A DNA stretch of 35,997 nt from Parapedobacter sp. SGR-10 (GTDB lineage Bacteria > Bacteroidota > Bacteroidia > Sphingobacteriales > Sphingobacteriaceae): the NCBI RefSeq assembly GCF_011030405.1, contig NZ_JAAJTJ010000034.1, positions 1 through 35,997 of the forward strand. The letters are read 5' to 3'. Of the stretch, positions 21,260-30,416 are shown one piece after another (position 1 is the stretch's first letter; every line of letters begins with the position of its first letter). Under the pieces are notes generated by a model that ran no database searches, was not told where the DNA came from, and worked only from the letters and a program-made list of their open reading frames with translations. Made by a program: the position numbers and the translations under genes.

Positions 21260-23914
21260 TTAATAACTATAATGGCTATTCTGTTTGGTCAATTTCAAAT
21301 CCTGCAGAATAGATGCTTTTGCACGTATCGTGATATTATAGCTCTGATACCGTCCGAAAGGTACCCAACCTACGGACATATCCCAACAGTGCAAATCCCT
21401 ATAAATAGAGAACCGTGTCAGAGAAACCTCTTTTTGCTTAAAGTCATAACCCGAATTGAATTGTATTTTCCATTTAGGCGTCACATTGACATCTCCATGT
21501 ACCTGCACCGTAGCCGTATAATCAGCTTTTTCCCGACGTTCGGAAGGATCATATCGCTTGAAGTACTGCATGCTGAAAGAACCGGCCAGGTTCCAGGGAA
21601 TTTTGAAGTCTACAAAGGCATTAGGGTCCGAACTGACACGCGCCAAGGCCGCTTGCTGTTCGGGAGTCATACTCGGCATGTTGTTTTTCAAGGAGTCTAT
21701 ATTACCATTACGGCTCTTGGCAGCATCGGGATTGAAACTATAATCAAACGACATCCCAAGATTGGTCAAACGTGCCAATTTACCGTCCTGGATCACAAAA
21801 CGGTCGATACGTTGTCCCCGTGCATCCAGCATGTAGGGATCAAAAGTACCGTTGAAGTTCAAGTTGATCTTTTGGTTGAACAAACTCGTCCTTCCCGAAA
21901 AACTGATCGTCGACAACTTCAACGAATCGGCGGCAAAGTTATAGTTACCACTGAAAGACAATCCTTGCAGGATAGGTACTTTTTTGAAGGCTTCCTTCCC
22001 CGTTGTATCCGCTTTATTCCTTATCTTGGCTTCGATATTATTGTCGACCGAAAAACCTATCCCCATCGAACGCCCTGCGGATGGTGAGCCGAAAATGGCC
22101 CCTTCAAAAATGGAGTATTCCTGCTGCCTACCAGTCTCATCAATATAAGTTTTGTAAAACCCATACATGGGATCGGAGAAGTCTGGCCGGTAGTTGAGGT
22201 TTACCGAAGGCGTAATGACATGGCGGATAGCTTCTATCTTTCCCATTTTGGGATACATACCATACACCTTCGTAGATAGTCCGGATGACATGGAGTAATC
22301 GTAAGCCCGTCTGAACCCACTGATGGTATCCCGGACTTTCTCAAACCCATATACTTCATTCTCCAAGCCATTGCGGATAGTCTGCAAATACCATCTTTCC
22401 GTATAATTGACTGAGGTATTGAACTGGAAATATTTGAAAGCCTGCAAGCTCAGACTGACAGGGATATTGTGCTGGAAACCGTTGGTAAACTGACTCAATG
22501 TTTTCTTCGTAAACAGGGTAGAATCTCCGGTAGAGAGTGAATTGCGTCCTTGTAGGCTATACCCCACCGTGATACGTTGATACCATTTCTGCTCTCCGAC
22601 ACGCTCTTTGGGTTTGTCAAAAGGGTTGAAAGTCGACACATTCACGCTAAAAGTGGGCAGCTCCAGGTCAACCTTGCCGGAGGCCATATCTTGCCGATGG
22701 CTTACACTTGACGTGAAATTCACCTTTCCATCTGCGAAAACTTTTCCATAACTGATCGAGGACGACATGTTGTTTCGGGTCAACTGGTCATAATCATATG
22801 TACTACCCGCTGCCGTATTCCGGAAATAGGAAGATGTACCAAAGTTGACCGATGCGGAGAAGGATGTTCCCGGATTGGCTTCCTGACGTTGGGTATGGTT
22901 CCATGTCACATTGAAGTCTTTATTCGTTCCATAGTCCGAAGCCCCTTCCACTCCCGTTTTTGTCGCCGCATAGCGGATGTTGAACCCACCGTTAAACTTA
23001 TAGTTGACAATGTAGTTGGTCCGTACCGATGCCTCCCAAGATCCTTTGGAGTAGAGTGTACCGCGTATCTCACTATCCCAATAATCGTTGAACGTCAGAT
23101 ACCAGCCCATATCACGCAGGGCAAATCCCCTGGCCATATCCTCCCCAAACGAAGGGAACAAGAACCCGGAGGTCTTTTTATTGGTCTTTGGAAAGAAACC
23201 AAAGGGTACAGCTAAAAACTTGAATGGTATATTCTGCACGACAAGGTACGAATACCCGGCCACAATCTGATTTTGAATGGCTATCCCTTTGGAAATATGT
23301 ATACCAAAGTGGGTGTGCGGATACGGCAGGTCACAGGTACTGTATAAGCCTTGGTAGATAGACATCTCGTCATACATGTTCTTCCGCAATTCCCTGGCTT
23401 GGATAAAACCGCCATCCACTTCGGTCATGATACTGAAAGTCTTGGCCTGTTGGGTTTCATAGTTGTAGCGCAGAGAATCCACTGCCTTGGGTGTATCATT
23501 CGGGAAGAGCACGACCGGACGCCCCACGTATTTACCATTGTGATCCTCTACACCACTGGCAAACAAGGTCTTCGTATTCCTATCCAGACGGATATAATCT
23601 GCCGAAAGCTCAAAATCCAGGTACTTGACTTTAGCTCCTTTGTAGAGATGAACAATATTTTTCTTTACTTCGTTCCAAGATGAATCGTTGGCAACAATGG
23701 TCACGACAGTCTCCAATCCACTTTTGTCCTTCATGACCACGGTATCCTGTCCGGTGGCTATCTTAAGGTGATTGACAGATGTATCGGAGGAGGAGGAAAG
23801 CGTATCCTTGACGTTGTCGACCGTGTTTTTTACAGAATCCTGTTGTGCGAATAGGAGGTTATTTCCTGCTACGAGGAGGGTAAACAGCATTAAAAAACTC
23901 GTTAATGTCTTCAA
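21260..23914 (-). CDS. lptD: Putative LPS-assembly outer-membrane protein LptD
   Basis: An 884-residue protein that inserts lipopolysaccharide into the outer leaflet. A signal peptide spans about 1-24 (ending LLFAQ). An N-terminal OstA/jellyroll domain follows (about 65-170, KVKYLDFELSADYIRLDRNTK). A large C-terminal beta-barrel (about 230-870) opens with the conserved VPFGFFPKTNKKTSGFLFPSF and has many alternating aromatic/polar strands. It ends YNITIRAKASILQDLKLTKQ, without the usual terminal Phe. Few cysteines are present, so the E. coli-type disulphide pairing is absent, as is usual in Bacteroidota. It is divergent from the amidase gene, and its -7 box is 50 bases upstream. Confidence 0.9.
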   Translation of the reverse strand: MKTLTSFLMLFTLLVAGNNLLFAQQDSVKNTVDNVKDTLSSSSDTSVNHLKIATGQDTVVMKDKSGLETVVTIVANDSSWNEVKKNIVHLYKGAKVKYLDFELSADYIRLDRNTKTLFASGVEDHNGKYVGRPVVLFPNDTPKAVDSLRYNYETQQAKTFSIMTEVDGGFIQARELRKNMYDEMSIYQGLYSTCDLPYPHTHFGIHISKGIAIQNQIVAGYSYLVVQNIPFKFLAVPFGFFPKTNKKTSGFLFPSFGEDMARGFALRDMGWYLTFNDYWDSEIRGTLYSKGSWEASVRTNYIVNYKFNGGFNIRYAATKTGVEGASDYGTNKDFNVTWNHTQRQEANPGTSFSASVNFGTSSYFRNTAAGSTYDYDQLTRNNMSSSISYGKVFADGKVNFTSSVSHRQDMASGKVDLELPTFSVNVSTFNPFDKPKERVGEQKWYQRITVGYSLQGRNSLSTGDSTLFTKKTLSQFTNGFQHNIPVSLSLQAFKYFQFNTSVNYTERWYLQTIRNGLENEVYGFEKVRDTISGFRRAYDYSMSSGLSTKVYGMYPKMGKIEAIRHVITPSVNLNYRPDFSDPMYGFYKTYIDETGRQQEYSIFEGAIFGSPSAGRSMGIGFSVDNNIEAKIRNKADTTGKEAFKKVPILQGLSFSGNYNFAADSLKLSTISFSGRTSLFNQKINLNFNGTFDPYMLDARGQRIDRFVIQDGKLARLTNLGMSFDYSFNPDAAKSRNGNIDSLKNNMPSMTPEQQAALARVSSDPNAFVDFKIPWNLAGSFSMQYFKRYDPSERREKADYTATVQVHGDVNVTPKWKIQFNSGYDFKQKEVSLTRFSIYRDLHCWDMSVGWVPFGRYQSYNITIRAKASILQDLKLTKQNSHYSY

Positions 23915-23963
23915 GATACAGTAGTGAATGTTAAATTCGCAGCAAAAACTAAACTCTTTGGCA

Positions 23964-23971
23964 CAAAAATA
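23964..23971 (-). promoter_or_regulatory. -7 box for lptD
   Basis: On the minus strand TATTTTTG matches TAnnTTTG. The predicted leader is about 43 bases. It lies back to back with the amidase promoter at 24024. Confidence 0.5.
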
Positions 23972-24023
23972 GTCAAAAACAAATAGAAAAGATTGATATT
24001 TTTATCATATATATAATATCCCT

Positions 24024-24031
24024 TATCTTTG
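24024..24031 (+). promoter_or_regulatory. -7 box for the amidase gene
   Basis: TATCTTTG matches TAnnTTTG. It overlaps the TTG at 24029 that opens the longest frame, so translation must start later; ATG 24080 fits a signal peptide. Confidence 0.5.
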
Positions 24032-24079
24032 CATGATTTACATATGGGAACCGTTTACAAATTTGTCAAAAATATAAAA

Positions 24080-24949
24080 ATGAATTTTTTAAATAGTGTT
24101 AAAAAACTCAGCTTAGCCACCACCCTACTAGCAATCTTCATTACGACTACCTCTACTACTCCTATTCCACCACCACATGACTCTGTGAAAGGGGGAACTA
24201 TGTCCAAGGTGAAATTAATCTGTCTGGATGCAGGACATGGTGGGCATGATGCCGGAGCGATGGGGCGAAGGTCCAAAGAAAAGGATGTTGCATTACAGGT
24301 CGTTTTGAAATTGGGCAAGCGTCTCGAACAAGAGCTGCCAGATGTCAAAGTGATCTATACACGCTCCACCGATGTCTTTATCCCCTTGTTTGAACGACCC
24401 GCTATCGCCAACAAAAATAAAGCAGACCTATTCATTTCGGTGCATTGCAACTCGGCAGACCGGGATGTACGTGTGAAAAACAAACGTGGGCGATACGTCA
24501 AAAGTGTACAACGCAACCCTTCGGCACGAGGTACAGAAACATTTGTCTTAGGTTACAACAGATTGGACCAACAGGACGTGGCCATCCGCGAGAATGCTTC
24601 CATTCTCTTGGAGGAAAACTACAAGGAAAACTACAATGGTTTTGACCCCAACGATCCTTCGACCTACATTGTATTCAACTTGATGAAACGGCAATACCGC
24701 ACCCAGAGTATCCGATTGGCTAGCCATTTTCAACATGCATACGAGACGGCATCACGAACAAACCGTGGGGTAAAAGAGGGTCCATTTGCTGTACTGAAGA
24801 CGGCAGGCATGCCGGCTGTGTTGACCGAAATAGGGTTTATCAGCAATCCGGATGAGGAAGATCTCATGATGTCTGAAAGTGGTCAGAAACAAATTGTAGA
24901 AAACTTGTTCCAATCCATAAAAACTTACAAAAACAATGTAGAGAAATAA
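24080..24949 (+). CDS. N-acetylmuramoyl-L-alanine amidase (Amidase_3 type)
   Basis: A 289-residue exported zinc enzyme that cuts the bond between MurNAc and L-Ala in peptidoglycan, acting in cell separation or wall turnover. A signal peptide spans about 1-28 (KKLSLATTLLAIFITTT). The Amidase_3 domain (about 44-285) has zinc ligands H53 (LDAGHGGHDAGA), E67 (SKEKDVALQV) and H122 (LFISVHCNSAD), and catalytic E250 (VLTEIGFISNPDEE). An insertion at about 128-165 (RVKNKRGRYVKSVQRNPSARGTETF region) is typical of Bacteroidota and AmiC-like forms. The longest frame starts at a TTG inside the promoter, so ATG 24080 is chosen. It is followed by the MCE gene, 66 bases downstream. Confidence 0.93.
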   Translation: MNFLNSVKKLSLATTLLAIFITTTSTTPIPPPHDSVKGGTMSKVKLICLDAGHGGHDAGAMGRRSKEKDVALQVVLKLGKRLEQELPDVKVIYTRSTDVFIPLFERPAIANKNKADLFISVHCNSADRDVRVKNKRGRYVKSVQRNPSARGTETFVLGYNRLDQQDVAIRENASILLEENYKENYNGFDPNDPSTYIVFNLMKRQYRTQSIRLASHFQHAYETASRTNRGVKEGPFAVLKTAGMPAVLTEIGFISNPDEEDLMMSESGQKQIVENLFQSIKTYKNNVEK

Positions 24950-25015
24950 ACTTTTCTTACATTAGTATTGTTATTAGCGTAAATACTTATTGGGACAACA
25001 TTAAAACGACATACT

Positions 25016-25963
25016 TTGAAAATTTCTAACGAAACGAAAGTCGGTGTACTGACTATAATCGCCTTGGCAATTTTGTTTATGGGTTATAGTTTTTTGCGGG
25101 GCAATGATGTGTTCTCCCGTAGCAATTCCTATTACACGGTATATGACAATGTAGATGGGCTTACGGTGTCCAAACCGGTCATGGTCAATGGCTACCAGAT
25201 CGGGCGTGTTTCCAAAATGGACTTGTTGGAAAACGGAAAAATACAGGTCGAATTTAAAATTGACAGCGATCACCCTATTCCTTCCAATACGATAGCCCGC
25301 ATCGTGAGCGCCGATTTATTGGGCAGCAAAGCGATTGTATTCGACCTTGGCAACAGCAAGACAATGGCAAAGCACGGGGGAATCCTACAATCCGATGTGC
25401 AGGCCAATCTGTTGGAAAAAGTCGAACCGTTACAATTGAAAATCGAAAATCTGGTGGTCAAACTGGATTCTGTGCTGAGTGGGATCAATACGACATTGAA
25501 CGACGAGTTTCAACGGGATTTCAAACACAGCCTGCGCAGTGTCACGGTATCGCTACGCAATATCGAAAACATTACGCATGATGTAGAGGGCCTGATGGGG
25601 TCAGAGCGGTTAAGGCTGGCCAAAATCATGCAAAACTTGGAGTCCATTACCAACAATTTCAAAAACAACAACCAAAGGATCAATTCGATATTGGCCAATT
25701 TTGACACCTTGTCGAATGACCTGGCCCAAATGGAAATCAAATCGACGGTCGACAATGCCAACCGCGCTATGCAGGATGTACAGGTCATTACGGACAAAAT
25801 CAGCCGTGGCGAAGGATCATTGGGATTATTGGTGCATGATGACAAGCTGTACAACAATCTGAGCAGTGCTTCCGCAGAATTGGACGCTTTGGTATCGGAT
25901 TTGAAAACAAACCCAGGTAAATATCTAAAACTGTCGATCTTCGGCAAAAAAGACACGAAGTAG
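25016..25963 (+). CDS. MCE/MlaD-domain protein (lipid-transport substrate-binding subunit)
   Basis: A 315-residue protein anchored by one N-terminal helix (about 11-28), followed by an MCE domain (about 36-115, YYTVYDNVDGLTVSKPVMVNG and VGRVSKMDLL-like strands) and a long helical/coiled-coil tail (about 128-300). In the Mla system such proteins form hexamers that carry phospholipids between membranes. The frame begins with TTG at 25016, giving the family-typical MKISNETKVGVLT. There is no ATG before residue 22, so TTG is probably the true start. MlaE and MlaF partners are not adjacent. The frequent order LptD/amidase/MCE in Bacteroidota suggests a shared envelope role. Confidence 0.9.
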   Translation: MKISNETKVGVLTIIALAILFMGYSFLRGNDVFSRSNSYYTVYDNVDGLTVSKPVMVNGYQIGRVSKMDLLENGKIQVEFKIDSDHPIPSNTIARIVSADLLGSKAIVFDLGNSKTMAKHGGILQSDVQANLLEKVEPLQLKIENLVVKLDSVLSGINTTLNDEFQRDFKHSLRSVTVSLRNIENITHDVEGLMGSERLRLAKIMQNLESITNNFKNNNQRINSILANFDTLSNDLAQMEIKSTVDNANRAMQDVQVITDKISRGEGSLGLLVHDDKLYNNLSSASAELDALVSDLKTNPGKYLKLSIFGKKDTK

Positions 25964-26025
25964 GGACAAAGATCTCACGTCAGGCACGAAAGGGTTCGTA
26001 CGCCAACAAATAAGACACGATGTAT

Positions 26026-26045
26026 GGGCAAAAAATCTTTTGCCC
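26026..26045. terminator. Bidirectional terminator between MCE and S9 peptidase genes
   Basis: GGGCAAAA and TTTTGCCC form an 8-bp stem with loop AATC, followed by a T-rich tail on the plus strand. It lies 7 bases from the S9 stop codon. Confidence 0.7.
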
Positions 26046-26052
26046 TCTATTT

Positions 26053-28152
26053 TTACAACGTCTCCTTTAGCCAGCCAAAAAATTCCCGATGCCATACCTG
26101 CGCATTATGGCCGGACAGTACCCAATGGTTTTCATCGGGAAGATATACGAGTCGACTTTTAATCCCTTTCAGTTGGGCAGCCTGAAAAGCCTGCAACCCC
26201 TGTTCGATAGGTACTCGATAATCTTTTCCACCTTGAAAAATCAGCAGCGGCGTATTCCATTTGTCAATGTGCTTGATGGGGTTAAAATCCGTATAGGATT
26301 TTTCGTTCGCTTTGTCCCAATACGGCCCACCAAGGTCATAATTGGCAAAAAACAATTCTTCCGTCGTACCGTACCAGGAGGTCATATCAAACAGGCCACA
26401 ATGTGAGATCAAGGTCTTAAACCTTCCCTCATGCACTCCTGCCAACATAAACACGGAATAGCCACCATAGCTAGCCCCTATCGCACCCAGACGATTCTTG
26501 TCCACATAGGACTCCCTTGCCAGATCGTCTATGGACGATAGATAATCGCGTATGGACTGTCCCCCCCAATCTTTGGAAATATCTTCATTCCATTTGACAC
26601 CCCAACCGGGCATCCCTCTCCTATTGGGAGCGATGACAATGTATCCTTGCGAGGCGATCAGTTGAAGATTCCAACGGAAAGAATAAAATTGTGTGGTCGC
26701 TGATTGTGGCCCCCCTTGACAATACAATAAGGTAGGGTATTTTTTAGCAGGGTCAAAATCGGGTGGATAGATCACCCAAGAAAACAGATCTTTGCCATCA
26801 CTTGCTTTTGTGGTACGTCCTTCTACCTTGGTTTCCTTGATCAAGGCATACAGGGTATCGTTGACCTTGGTCAAAGGGCGAAGAGACTTGGCTTTGAAGG
26901 CATACAGATAAATTTCCGTGGCCCTGGTCATACTCGTGGAGGTCACCACCAATCCGTCGGCTATCTCTCCCACAATACCTGTCACATCAAATTGTCCCTC
27001 GCTCAGTTGTATAACCTTCGGTAATACATCATGTGCAAAATCAGTCGGCAAATGAATCTCAAACAGTTGTACCGTACCCCGCACAGGAGCAGTAAAATAT
27101 ATCTTTTTATCGTCCTTACTCCACAAAAAAGAATTTACCGTACCATCCCAATGAGCAGTAAGGTTCCGGTGTCCACCCGAAACTTTATCAAAAACGACAA
27201 TATCGTTCTTGTCGGATTCGTAACCATCGGTCTTCATACTCAGCCAAGCCAACCTATTCCCGTCAGAGCTAAATGACGGATGGGTATCATATCCCGGCAT
27301 GCCATCCGTCAGATTGGTTGTCTGCCCTGTAGCAAGATCGTAGCGGTATATATCTGTGTTGGTGCTTTGTGCATATGCTTTGCCGAATTGTTTCTTACAG
27401 ACGTATAGTACCGATTTGCTATCGGGCGACCATGCCAGATCTTCGGCTCCACCGAAAGGCATCTGCGGTGAATAGAAAGGTTCGCCTTCCAAAACATCCT
27501 TGGCCTCTCCTATTTCGCCATCTGCATAGCTCGCTACAAAAGGATGATTAAAGCGTCCATCGTTAAATGTATCCCAATGACGATAATCGAGATCATCATA
27601 AATATACACGTTGGATTGAGGCAAGTCCTTGTATTTATCGACACTGTGGTAGTTCTTTAGCAGCACAGCTTTGCTGAAAAGGATATGTTTGCCGTCTGGT
27701 GAAAACTTAACATTCTCCAATCCATCGGCTACTTGGGTAAGCTGTGTAGCCTCCCCTTTGTAAAGGCTCTTTTTCCATAGTTGTCCCTTGAGCAAGTAAA
27801 TGACATCGCCATTCTCTGCAATATGCACAACAGATTCACCTCCTGCCTCATGTGTGAGTTGTTCAGAATTGCCAGTCTCTAAAGAGAGTATATATAGATT
27901 TTTTTCGGACTTGTTGTCTCCCAGGGAATAATTGGACACTCCGTACACGAGCATTTTACCATCTGCGGTCATGCCTTCAGCGGATACGCGGCCGAGTTGC
28001 CACAACATCATTGGCGATAGAGGTTTCGGTTCAAGACTCATTTTTATCTTTTCCGAAACCAAGGATTTATCAATCATTTTTTCGGGAAAATGCTGGGCAA
28101 AGGAAACGGTAGTCGACATCAATGCAAGGGCTAAAATGGATAATTTGTTCAT
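26053..28152 (-). CDS. Secreted S9-family peptidase (acylaminoacyl/dipeptidyl peptidase type)
   Basis: A 699-residue periplasmic serine peptidase. The signal peptide ends VSFAQ (about 1-20). An N-terminal beta-propeller of WD40/PD40-like repeats spans about 55-430, with NVKFSPDGKHILFSKAV and AWSPDSKSVLYVCKK. The C-terminal alpha/beta-hydrolase domain (about 440-699) has the catalytic triad S561 (GAIGASYGGYSVF), D644 (GGKDYRVPIEQG) and H676 (DENHWV). The propeller restricts access to short peptides. It most resembles the DAP2/acyl-peptide hydrolase group. It is monocistronic and converges on the MCE gene. Confidence 0.93.
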   Translation of the reverse strand: MNKLSILALALMSTTVSFAQHFPEKMIDKSLVSEKIKMSLEPKPLSPMMLWQLGRVSAEGMTADGKMLVYGVSNYSLGDNKSEKNLYILSLETGNSEQLTHEAGGESVVHIAENGDVIYLLKGQLWKKSLYKGEATQLTQVADGLENVKFSPDGKHILFSKAVLLKNYHSVDKYKDLPQSNVYIYDDLDYRHWDTFNDGRFNHPFVASYADGEIGEAKDVLEGEPFYSPQMPFGGAEDLAWSPDSKSVLYVCKKQFGKAYAQSTNTDIYRYDLATGQTTNLTDGMPGYDTHPSFSSDGNRLAWLSMKTDGYESDKNDIVVFDKVSGGHRNLTAHWDGTVNSFLWSKDDKKIYFTAPVRGTVQLFEIHLPTDFAHDVLPKVIQLSEGQFDVTGIVGEIADGLVVTSTSMTRATEIYLYAFKAKSLRPLTKVNDTLYALIKETKVEGRTTKASDGKDLFSWVIYPPDFDPAKKYPTLLYCQGGPQSATTQFYSFRWNLQLIASQGYIVIAPNRRGMPGWGVKWNEDISKDWGGQSIRDYLSSIDDLARESYVDKNRLGAIGASYGGYSVFMLAGVHEGRFKTLISHCGLFDMTSWYGTTEELFFANYDLGGPYWDKANEKSYTDFNPIKHIDKWNTPLLIFQGGKDYRVPIEQGLQAFQAAQLKGIKSRLVYLPDENHWVLSGHNAQVWHREFFGWLKETL

Positions 28153-28320
28153 GACACATCATATTGCTACCGCAAGATAAGAAAATATCAGGATTATGTA
28201 TTCGATGAATAAGTTAGACTTCAAAAACTCAATTGCAAAAAAATGTTAAATCTATTGACGCATTTTATTGTGATTTATAATTTCGAACATCTTTCTAAAT
28301 TCTTATTAAAATCATTTTCT

Positions 28321-29460
28321 ATGTCAACCAAGAACAATAAACTTAGGTTAGTTTTATTGGGCCTTCTATTGATGATTTTTATACGAGTAGATGCCCAGAC
28401 CGTACAACTTTACACAACCTATCCAAAAATCACGGTTTCTCCAGGAGAGATCGTCGATTACAACGTTGAACTGATCAACAACAGTAACGCTATCCGTACG
28501 AGTGAAATCACAGTTGAATCCCTCCCCAAAGATTGGGGCTATGAGCTTAAATCCGGAAATTATACGGTAGATGAATTGTCCTTACTCCCAAAGGACCGCA
28601 AGTCTTTGAGTTTACGCGTGTTTGTTCCCGGCAAGCAAGCCAAAGGAACCTACACCTTCAACCTTGTGGCCAAAGGCCAGCACCGATTGCCGCTGACCGT
28701 CAAAATCACGAACGATGGCGTCTCCAGTGGAGAGTTCAGTTCCAGCCAGACCAATATGGAGGGTGCGGCCAACTCCACATTTACCTACAATGCTACTCTA
28801 TTCAACCGATCTTCGGATGCCCAGGTCTACGCCTTGTCTGCACATGCCGAAGCCGGTTGGGGCGTGGTATTCAAATCCGAAGGCAAGCAGGTCAGCTCGG
28901 TCAATATAGATCCAAACCAACGCAAAGATATATTGGTCGAGATCAACGCACCGGAAGGAACCAAAAAAGGTTCTTACAAGATACCTATCCGTGCGACCAG
29001 CGGCACAAGCCAATCGGAGATCACGTTTGAAGTAGTGGTGACAGGATCGTACAAACTTGAATTGACGACATCTTCCGGACGTCTGAACTTTGACATCAGC
29101 TCAGGATCGACACACAAACAACAATTGGTGGTCAAAAACACCGGTAGTTCGGACATCAATCAGATCAATTTTTCGGCTGAATCTCCCAGTCAATGGGAAG
29201 TGGTATTTGAACCGTCCCGGATCAATACACTAAAGGCAGGAGAAACAGCCAATATCAATGCCACGGTCAAAGCGTCCAAAAATGCCATGGCAGGAGACTA
29301 TATGCTGACCTTCTCGGCACGTGCCAATGATGCCAATGCACAGAGTCAATTTAGGGTCACGGTCGAAACTTCGTTGCTCAGCGGATGGCTAGGCCTATTG
29401 TTTATCGCATTGGCTCTTGGAGTAGTCTTTTTTTTGATTCGTAAATATGGAAGGAGGTGA
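28321..29460 (+). CDS. NEW3-domain (Ig-like) membrane-anchored protein
   Basis: A 379-residue protein with signal peptide (about 1-26, LRLVLLGLLLMIFIRVDAQ). Roughly three tandem NEW3/Ig-like domains follow (about 28-130, 140-245, 255-352) with the repeated pattern LPKDW, GVVFKSEGK, WEVVFEPSRI and GTKKGSYKIP/AMAGDYMLTF. It ends with a C-terminal membrane helix (about 353-374) and a basic tail KYGRR. It should sit on the periplasmic face of the inner membrane. It overlaps the Shine-Dalgarno of the ABC ATPase gene and is translationally linked to it, so it is probably the extracytoplasmic partner of that transporter. The frame is open to an earlier ATG at 28243, but the signal peptide supports 28321. 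Confidence 0.85.
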   Translation: MSTKNNKLRLVLLGLLLMIFIRVDAQTVQLYTTYPKITVSPGEIVDYNVELINNSNAIRTSEITVESLPKDWGYELKSGNYTVDELSLLPKDRKSLSLRVFVPGKQAKGTYTFNLVAKGQHRLPLTVKITNDGVSSGEFSSSQTNMEGAANSTFTYNATLFNRSSDAQVYALSAHAEAGWGVVFKSEGKQVSSVNIDPNQRKDILVEINAPEGTKKGSYKIPIRATSGTSQSEITFEVVVTGSYKLELTTSSGRLNFDISSGSTHKQQLVVKNTGSSDINQINFSAESPSQWEVVFEPSRINTLKAGETANINATVKASKNAMAGDYMLTFSARANDANAQSQFRVTVETSLLSGWLGLLFIALALGVVFFLIRKYGRR

Positions 29461-29462
29461 TC
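29451..29462 (+). promoter_or_regulatory. Perfect 12-base Shine-Dalgarno of the ABC ATPase gene
   Basis: AAGGAGGTGATC is exactly complementary to the usual 3' end of bacterial 16S rRNA. It sits directly before GTG 29463 and overlaps the stop of the preceding gene. No other gene here has such a site, so it also decides this start. Confidence 0.8.
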
Positions 29463-30416
29463 GTGGATACTCCTATCATCGACTTAAAAGGTTTGCACAA
29501 ATCCTACGGCAAGCATAAAGCTGTCGATGGACTGGACCTTCAAATTTACAAAGGAGAAATTTTTGGGCTGCTCGGCCCTAATGGTGCCGGAAAATCGACA
29601 ACGATACTGATGATGATGGGCTTGAGTGAAGCCTCCGCAGGCCATATCAATATCGCAGGGATCAATCCGCAACGCAATCCCATCGAAGTCAAAAGGGTCA
29701 TCGGTTATCTACCTGACAATATCGGCTTTTACGAACAACGTTCGGGGCGGGAAAATCTTGAGTTGATCGGGCGACTGAACGGATTATCCACAGAGGAAGC
29801 CCGAGAAAAGGCCTATGCACTCTTACAAAAAGTAGGTCTTGACAAGGTAGCTGACAAAAAGGTAGGCACATACTCCCGGGGGATGAAACAGCGGCTCGGA
29901 TTGGCCGAAACCTTGATCAAGGATCCACAGATCCTCATCTTGGACGAACCTACACTCGGGTTGGATCCTACAGGCGTCAAGGAGTTTCTCCACCTCATCC
30001 AAGAGCTGAACCGCAGCCAACAACTCACTGTGCTGCTTGCTTCTCATCATCTTCACCAAGTGGAAGAAGTGTGCCACCGTGTAGGCTTGTTTGTCGCTGG
30101 CAGGCTAGTTGCCGAAGGAGATATCCAACAGTTGGCCGACCAGCTATTTGCCAATAGCCACCCTACCGTCCTGGTGTCTACCGATTCGACCGACAAAGAA
30201 AAGATCAAAAAAGCAGAAGATATGCTCATTGCGCAAGAAAGTGTGGTATCTGTGGACTTTCGTGACAACAACTTCACCATACAGCATACCAACCATGATA
30301 CTTTGCCGATCATGGATATTTTTCTGCGGACACAAGTGCCTGTCACGTCATTACAACAACGGACATACGGATTGGACGACATCTATTCTTTCTATTTTAA
30401 AGACAGTAGTATATGA
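29463..30416 (+). CDS. ABC transporter ATP-binding protein
   Basis: A 317-residue ATPase. Walker A is GPNGAGKST (38-46), signature YSRGMKQR (137-144, the SRGM variant of LSGGQ seen in ABC-2 exporters), Walker B ILILDEPTLGLDP (157-169), and the H-loop His is in ASHH (193-196). A C-terminal domain of about 90 residues follows the core. The start is GTG at 29463, set by the perfect Shine-Dalgarno before it; an earlier GTG at 29457 lies inside that site. It overlaps the permease gene (ATGA). It energises the permease next to it and is likely tied to the NEW3 protein; the substrate is unknown. Confidence 0.94.
   Translation: MDTPIIDLKGLHKSYGKHKAVDGLDLQIYKGEIFGLLGPNGAGKSTTILMMMGLSEASAGHINIAGINPQRNPIEVKRVIGYLPDNIGFYEQRSGRENLELIGRLNGLSTEEAREKAYALLQKVGLDKVADKKVGTYSRGMKQRLGLAETLIKDPQILILDEPTLGLDPTGVKEFLHLIQELNRSQQLTVLLASHHLHQVEEVCHRVGLFVAGRLVAEGDIQQLADQLFANSHPTVLVSTDSTDKEKIKKAEDMLIAQESVVSVDFRDNNFTIQHTNHDTLPIMDIFLRTQVPVTSLQQRTYGLDDIYSFYFKDSSI

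Noticed and set aside
21272..22087. 271-codon frame on the plus strand
   Set aside because: Antisense to lptD with no domain; shadow of a long gene.
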